Source of the DNA: Actinomucor elegans
Lineage: Eukaryota > Mucoromycota > Mucoromycetes > Mucorales > Mucoraceae
DNA: 64,000 bases
NCBI GenBank assembly: GCA_026027325.1
Contig: JAMSLZ010000001.1
Coordinates: 4,712,001 to 4,776,000, forward strand
Direction of reading: 5' to 3'
Made by a program: the position numbers and the translations under genes
Shown here: positions 58,640-64,000 of the stretch, in pieces
How the letters are laid out: every line of letters begins with the position of its first letter
Position numbering within the stretch: the first letter of the stretch is position 1
The notes under the pieces: generated by a model
Database searches by the model: none
Seen by the model: only the letters and a program-made list of their open reading frames with translations
Told to the model about the DNA's origin: nothing

Positions 58640-59904
58640 GGATAATTTTTTTTTAATGAAGAACAAAAACCGAAATGCTTTTTTTTGATTAAGGAGTATT
58701 TAGAAACCTCAATAGGTAAAACCCAGTCAAAACAAAAGGGAGGGATTTTTGACCTAGGAACTAGTTGAAAGTGGTACAAAGATATCGGCTGTAACAGTAT
58801 TCAACTCAAACTGGGAGATAAGTGTCCCCAACACCAATTGGTTGTGAGGCGGTGTTTGAAGTCTCGATTGACGCTTTGGAAACCTTGAAAGGCGGAAATC
58901 TCCTTCTCAATATACGGTGTTCAGATTCTCAACTGACGGTCTTCAGTTGTTATTTATTTGCTTTCTGAACCGAAACATAACTAAATAAAAAAGTCCATTA
59001 TGTGAGCGCTTCTGGAAGTTGTTTACAAAATGTTGTACTGTGTTTGTAAAAGTAGTTGGTGTGATATGCCTGATAGAACTTTATCACTCTGGTCTCATTT
59101 GTACTGCTCTTATATTTAAAACATGGTTACCACAAAGGGGTCAGATATACCCACATCATTACCAATGTAATACTTAATATCTTTGTCTTCTATCATAGTA
59201 GTAGTTTTGAATCTTTTATCATTTCAATTATTATCTGCTATCATATTGATTCTCTGAATGAGAATTCTTCATATAGAGCGTGATGAAACGCTCTACCATT
59301 CATAAAAAAAAGTAGCATAATTAAAACAAGGATACACAAATATGCAGAAAAAAAAACAACTAAATAGACTCCTAACATTATGGCATCACAAAAATAAAAG
59401 CTTAAACGCTTTAGTTGTGTTGAAAGCTATTCCAATTAAAAAAAAGACATAAAATAACAGGTACACCGAATTATTAAGTTAGGTTTTAAATATTTTATCA
59501 GCCATGAAAGCGCATTAATAATATGCTATTATTTGTCAACGACTATACTCCAACCTATTTTTCGGCCTTAGACTTTGTCAATTCAATAATGGAAGGAATA
59601 TCAGTGAAACTATCTCCAATTATAATGACTAATGAACTACACACTATTCCAGTTCAGAAAGCTTTGACAATTTCTTGATCTTAATAACGAAATACATTTA
59701 AAAAAATAATAATAATCAGAAGATATGTGTTGCCTATAACTATCAGAATTACCAAACCAACGACAACGCTACTATCACGATACCATATTCAGGTTTGATC
59801 CATAGTATGCAGCGTATGTGAATCGATTAGGCCTAAAAAAATATATATATATGAGTGAGAATTGCTGTCGCTTAGCTGAATACTTCTGGAATTATTTTAT
59901 CGCT
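58640..59904. other. Promoter and intergenic region of the DHHC gene
   Basis: Contains CCAATTGG near 58831-58838 inside a GC-richer patch (about 58800-58960), and two hairpin-capable inverted repeats near 59249-59295. No coding gene seen. Confidence 0.45.
59249..59295. repeat. Two tandem inverted repeats, hairpin-capable
   Basis: ATTCTC-TGAAT-GAGAAT at 59249-59265 is followed by TAGAGCGT-GATGAA-ACGCTCTA at 59274-59295 (8 bp perfect stem, 6-base loop). They stand out from their AT-rich surroundings. Confidence 0.5.
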
Positions 59905-60087
59905 TCACATTCTTAAAATCAAGAAAGAAAGACTCTCTTCATTTACACGATCGAGCTGAGTCCAAGATGTAAACGATTTATCCCCAATTGCTCCAGCAAC
60001 GAAGAAGTGTACGAAGCAGAGCATTAACAGAAAATTGAGCACACGATAGCTGCTAGCTGTTGAAATAATACCCAAAGTACTAGCCAT
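59905..60087 (-). CDS. Candidate small membrane or secreted protein
   Basis: ATG at 60087 opens 60 codons to TGA at 59905. It begins MASTLGIISTASSYRVLN, then a strong hydrophobic stretch (FLLMLCFVHFFVAGAIG) with possible signal-anchor character, and a polar tail (KSFTSWTQLDRVNEESL). I recognise no family. A larger spliced gene is possible but could not be assembled. Confidence 0.3.
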   Translation of the reverse strand: MASTLGIISTASSYRVLNFLLMLCFVHFFVAGAIGDKSFTSWTQLDRVNEESLSFLILRM

Positions 60088-61446
60088 ATTTCTTTGTTTT
60101 GATTTTATAACGAGAAGTATAAATTTCAAGAAACTTAGTGGTGCATGTTCATTTTGTCAAACTTGATCATTTCGAAACCCCAGCAAAAGGCTTCTTAATA
60201 GCTTGATATTTCTAAATATTAGATTATATCAAATATGAGCTACATCAGTATTATCAAGAAGACATAAAAATCATACTTAAGATCATACTTTTTATGGACA
60301 GAGAAGATAAAATCCAGAGTGATCCTAACTATCACGGGTTTAACAAAAGCTATGTGGCTTATTGGGGCTCGAGACCAATAACAACCAATGTGATGTATTT
60401 ACTTGATATATCAGAAAAGATAATAAAGGATGTACAAGGTAATGTTTATAGTGCTATAAGAGGGCAAGTATTTTAATATTCAGAATTATTTAAATAAAGG
60501 ACAAATCCAATTTCGGTTGCAAGTATGTCTATTTTCAAATGTGTAACAAGCAATAGATCTGCTATACCTTTTTCTAAATGACTTTCGGGGCCTCTCATTC
60601 TTATATCTTGACAACCAAAGGCTTAAAGGATTAATGCATACAGAACTTCGGCAAGAGATTAAAAATGAAACAAGATTCGATTCTATAGTCTTACTGAAGC
60701 TGCCACTAGTTTGTTGTAAAGATTGAGCAATATGTTATAAACACAAGAAAATAAAAAAGACCATGCGAAATTACATGAATAAAACTGAAGACTTCAAACC
60801 GATAGTATGTATGAAGCTAATTTCATTAAACCTCTTGCGATGCATTAGTATATAAACTTGTTTTATCTATATTCATCGTCAATCGATACTTCAAACACTG
60901 TCACGCAATCAACTGGCGTTGGAGGTATTGTATGGACCATTTAAGGCATTTATATTACCTGTAGTTGTTCAAATCATATAAGCTCAAGAAGCCATAATAA
61001 TCGTGGAAAATTGCTAGAGATTTAGCCATCAAAATTCAAAATCTTTATAGAGACCATAGCTACTGTCGTGAGAACTTGTCTTGTGAGATATTAATACGCC
61101 AAATGTCTCTTGAAAATATATACAATGTCCTTATGCGCATCCAATGGCTTAGGCGTTATATTATTACATTTCCTTTAAATTTATAGAACGTTCTTTGATA
61201 AATAGTTATCATAAACTTTTCTCTGTTACCAGTAGCCAACCCATATCTTTATTTGGATATCAACTTTAAACGGATACTCAAGTTCGTAAAAGTAATGCAT
61301 AAAACTTGCTTCAACATAGTTAGTAGAGCGCTCAATCTCACCTTGAATGAAATAAAGGGGATTCGAAAATTTTGAGCTTAAGGGCTTGCCTTTAGTATTT
61401 TTTAAAATCGGGTCATTACTGATTCATCTTTGACATCTCCACATTC

Positions 61447-61500
61447 CTTGAGATTCCGACTTAATGTCACATTTGAAGATTAGTACATGTTTATACTAAA
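61447..61500 (+). repeat. Dispersed repeat copy (both halves)
   Basis: Reads TTGAGATTCCGACTTAATGT, then CACATTTGAAGATTAGTACA, then TGTTTATACTAAA. Close to the copy at 34031 (shares GTCRCATTTGA and TTAGTACATGTTTATA-like text), suggesting a subfamily. Confidence 0.65.
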
Positions 61501-62623
61501 TCATTTCATATGTTAAAATCTTAAATTGATTGAGATGCGAAGAATATACTCTGCATTAGTAACAGGCAGCAATTTTTTTTTAAAAATTTGTTGCACATAT
61601 TTAAGAGGTAATGCCTGATAAAAGTGAGACTTAACAATTAAACAGTATATAAACAGAGATAATAACAAAAAAAAAAATTAGTAAGATAAGATGACAATAA
61701 TGACAAAAAAGTGGAGGATAGCGAAGAACTGCTTAAGCACGGTGGACTTTATATTTAGCATTTCATCATTCAAGAGAAAAGAAGCCAGTAAATCATAGGA
61801 TGGCGCTATTTGAGCTGCAAAATCTGCTTGTGAAGAGATTCCAACTAAATCAGGTTTAAATAAGGCTGTTTACTATATTGACAGAATGTAATACTTGTAG
61901 ACATAAAAAAGAGCCTAAAAACTCAACTTTTCCATGCAAAAAATATGCTCCAGTATTAAATAAGTAATTTTGAGTCCTTATCTATAGTTCTAAATAACAA
62001 CCATGTTGAGTTTCAGTGAAGGCCGTCAACGTCTTTACCTTTTTAACATTTGAATTCAATAGGATTCGACTTTTTATCTTATTCTTATTAAACATTTATT
62101 TATCTCTATCAATTTTTTAATAAACTTTCTTTTGTTGTCTTGCGTTTTTTTTTTGTAGGGGAGCGAGCTCCATTTTTACTTAAGGTCCTTTATTCTTGCG
62201 TTAAATTGCAGAATTATACTTATTTATATCTCAAACCGAACGACTTGGCCATAAAAAGGCTGGATTCTTAGCTCCTTTTTTACGACTACAGGTGTTACAT
62301 TGTGTCAATATATTAGACAGCATTATTCAAATCTGCAGTGCAAATAATATTACCAAAAAAAAAAATTTGTAGTCTGTATTTTTTTTTTCCAACAATAACA
62401 AAAGCCTATGTTTCGAAGGTACATTTTGTGCCTTTCACAAAAATAGAAAGAGAAAGAGAGAGAAATTTGGGTTCGAAGGATTTTTTTTCTGGAATCGGAA
62501 TATAACATTTCTCAGCAGATTTTGGCTCAATGTTCCATCGGATGAGTATAAAATAAATTATTGACATTCATCAGATTATATACATTAAGAACGAATTAGT
62601 TCTATAAAGCTTTAGATTCAACA

Positions 62624-62660
62624 TTGATCCCAGCTTTTATGTCGCATCAGAGAAGTGATC
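62624..62660 (+). repeat. Dispersed repeat copy (half-element)
   Basis: Reads TTGATCCCAGCTTTTATGTC, then GCATCAGAGAAGTGATC. Confidence 0.5.
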
Positions 62661-62792
62661 TAAACTCAAAATAAACTACTGTATCAGATAAAGATTTTTT
62701 TTAACTGAAAAGCAATAAATGCATTGCATTTGATAACGATGAACTGTAATTGATGTATGTTTTATATAAAGCAGATCTATAGATCTCTCAGC

Positions 62793-62852
62793 CGATCTCG
62801 ACTTAATGTCGCATCTGGTTAATAGTTTATTTTCAGAATGAACGGCTGCATC
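62793..62852 (+). repeat. Dispersed repeat copy (both halves)
   Basis: Reads CGATCTCGACTTAATGTCGC, then ATCTGGTTAATAGTTTATTT, then TCAGAATGAACGGCTGCATC. One of the clearest copies; an AGATCTCTCAGC leader precedes it, like the leader of the copy at 51618. Confidence 0.78.
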
Positions 62853-63837
62853 TGTTAATTCTCTAAACAGTTCTTGTAAAGTAGGTATACTTTATTATTC
62901 CTGCCTTTTAGTAGACTATAAAATATATATTATACTTTATAGATGTTCTAGGGTTTGGTTACACTTTAATTGGACCTTTTAGTGATAATGAGTAACATGA
63001 ACAGCAAACTTATCTATCGTGGATATCCAATCAATTTGATATCTAATACTAAGTGTCACCCAAAGGTGTTATCTCAAGCATATCACGAATGTATCTTGGC
63101 ATGGTCATTAAACAAAGGGATGAGTAAGCCAATAGCGGACAGCTTCAGAAACGTCACAGAAAATAAACCAATTGAGTAAGATTGATTTGCAAAACGGATA
63201 GATGACCAAAATCTACTAGATTCTTTTTTTACATAAATAGATAACACGTTTTTTTTTTGAAGATACTATTCTTTGAGTATAACAGATATACCTACTTTCC
63301 ATCACTATTCGAAGCAGTTGATGATTGAATTTCAAGTGACAATTCTTAATATTACTAAAAAGGCATAGATACATGGTGTATCCTATAGATGGTTATCACA
63401 GACTGTTGTTTATCGAACTCTTACTTTCAAAGATCAAATGGGGGGACGTGTCATATGAGCACTTAAGCCCGAAATGTCGCTTTTAAGCACGGAGCTACAA
63501 TATTACGATCGGCATTCTATTTTACCCTACATTGAGGTTACACTCGCATTTCCTGAAATGAAGATAAATGCTTATTATGTAAATCATGTAAAAGAACGAA
63601 TCATTTTTTTTTCTATAAAGTTTATTGGACTTAAAAATAAATCAGACAATGTTATAATATCATCAAGGAATGGCAAAAAAAAAAAAAAATACTGGAGTGT
63701 CAACTGACTTTATCGACCAAAAAGCAAACACCTGGTACTTGCACTTGTATTGCCACTTGTCTTTTCGTTCCAAACCTAATCAAAACAGAACGTGTCACTC
63801 TTGTCAAACAAAGCGAAACCTCGGAGCAATATTCTTC

Positions 63838-64000
63838 CTATATATGGGTCGCTAGGGCTTTTACTGTGGAGCTGATTAGGTTACACAAGAACTGATCCAA
63901 CATTTGTATAGTTTCATTGTAATAGAATCTTTCGGTTTCATTGGCAGCCTGTAAATGAGTATCCGGTATGACACTATCATGCCCACAAAAACAGAGGTCC
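63838..64000 (-). CDS. Possible 3' exon of a gene entering from the right edge
   Basis: On the minus strand a frame is open from the window end to TAG at 63838. It reads DLCFCGHDSVIPDTHLQAAN and goes on with ETERFYYNETIQMLDQFLCN to ALATHI. Composition is protein-like. The 5' part is outside the window; no family is recognised. Confidence 0.3.
   Translation of the reverse strand, partial: DLCFCGHDSVIPDTHLQAANETERFYYNETIQMLDQFLCNLISSTVKALATHI

Larger units (their letters stand above)
60088..63837. other. Gene-poor 3.7-kb region with repeat copies
   Basis: AT-rich. Dispersed repeat copies lie at about 61447-61500, 62624-62660 and 62793-62852. Open stretches at 60294-60476, 62988-63179 and 63474-63707 are unlike any known protein and probably chance. 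Confidence 0.45.

Noticed and set aside
60294..60476. 60-codon plus-strand open frame
   Set aside because: Short, no hydrophobic or domain pattern, surrounded by AT-rich DNA without splice partners.
1..64000. tRNA, rRNA and CRISPR elements
   Set aside because: I looked for T-arm GGTTCGA-type boxes in usable contexts and for regularly spaced direct repeats and found none convincing; GGTTCGA near 17166 and 62469 lacks the rest of a tRNA.
1..64000. Intact transposons or retroelements
   Set aside because: No transposase, integrase or reverse transcriptase motif seen in any frame; only short degraded repeats are present.

Overview
The window is nuclear DNA of an early-diverging filamentous fungus, most likely Mucoromycota (Mucorales-like). 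This rests on AT-rich intergenic DNA with long poly-A/T tracts, genes broken by many short GT-AG introns (mostly about 45-70 nt), no operons, and a gene set that includes RIC8, an Avt-type permease, a CCCH-PUF protein and a WNK kinase. I cannot name the species. Gene models were built by hand. Every spliced reading frame closes without remainder, except the bZIP gene, which carries an apparent one-base frameshift.

Left part (1-11.5 kb): a Tvp15/COPI-associated-type membrane protein (+), a 1056-residue polyQ/coiled-coil protein (-), RIC8 (-) head to head with an acyl-protein thioesterase (+), and proteasome beta-4 (-). Then about 4 kb without convincing genes. Middle left (15.6-29.8 kb): a P5-type transport ATPase with a signal peptide and Cys-rich ectodomain (+), a choline-transporter-like protein with 14 exons (-), a CCCH+PUF RNA-binding protein (+) and a Cys3/MetR-type bZIP factor (+, frameshifted). 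Middle right (35-42.2 kb): an Avt-type amino acid permease (-), a putatively myristoylated methyltransferase (-) and an arrestin-like protein (-). Right part (46.9-58.6 kb): a WNK kinase with a possible SAM-like tail (+), a short-chain dehydrogenase (-), a Sec14/CRAL-TRIO protein (+), a second arrestin-like protein (-) and a DHHC palmitoyltransferase (-). The last 5 kb is gene-poor, with a possible 3' exon entering from the right edge.

Several genes share a membrane-signalling theme. RIC8 handles G-alpha, the thioesterase and the DHHC enzyme remove and add palmitate, the two arrestins are cargo adaptors, and several transporters are potential cargo. Apart from the 184-bp divergent RIC8/thioesterase promoter, the arrangement gives no proof of co-regulation.

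The gene-poor stretches hold a degenerate dispersed repeat, about 60 bp long, in both orientations (at least 15 recognisable copies, none inside a gene). I do not recognise it as any described element. It is the best candidate for something undescribed here, together with the fungal WNK kinase, the ectodomain P5 ATPase and the bZIP frameshift.
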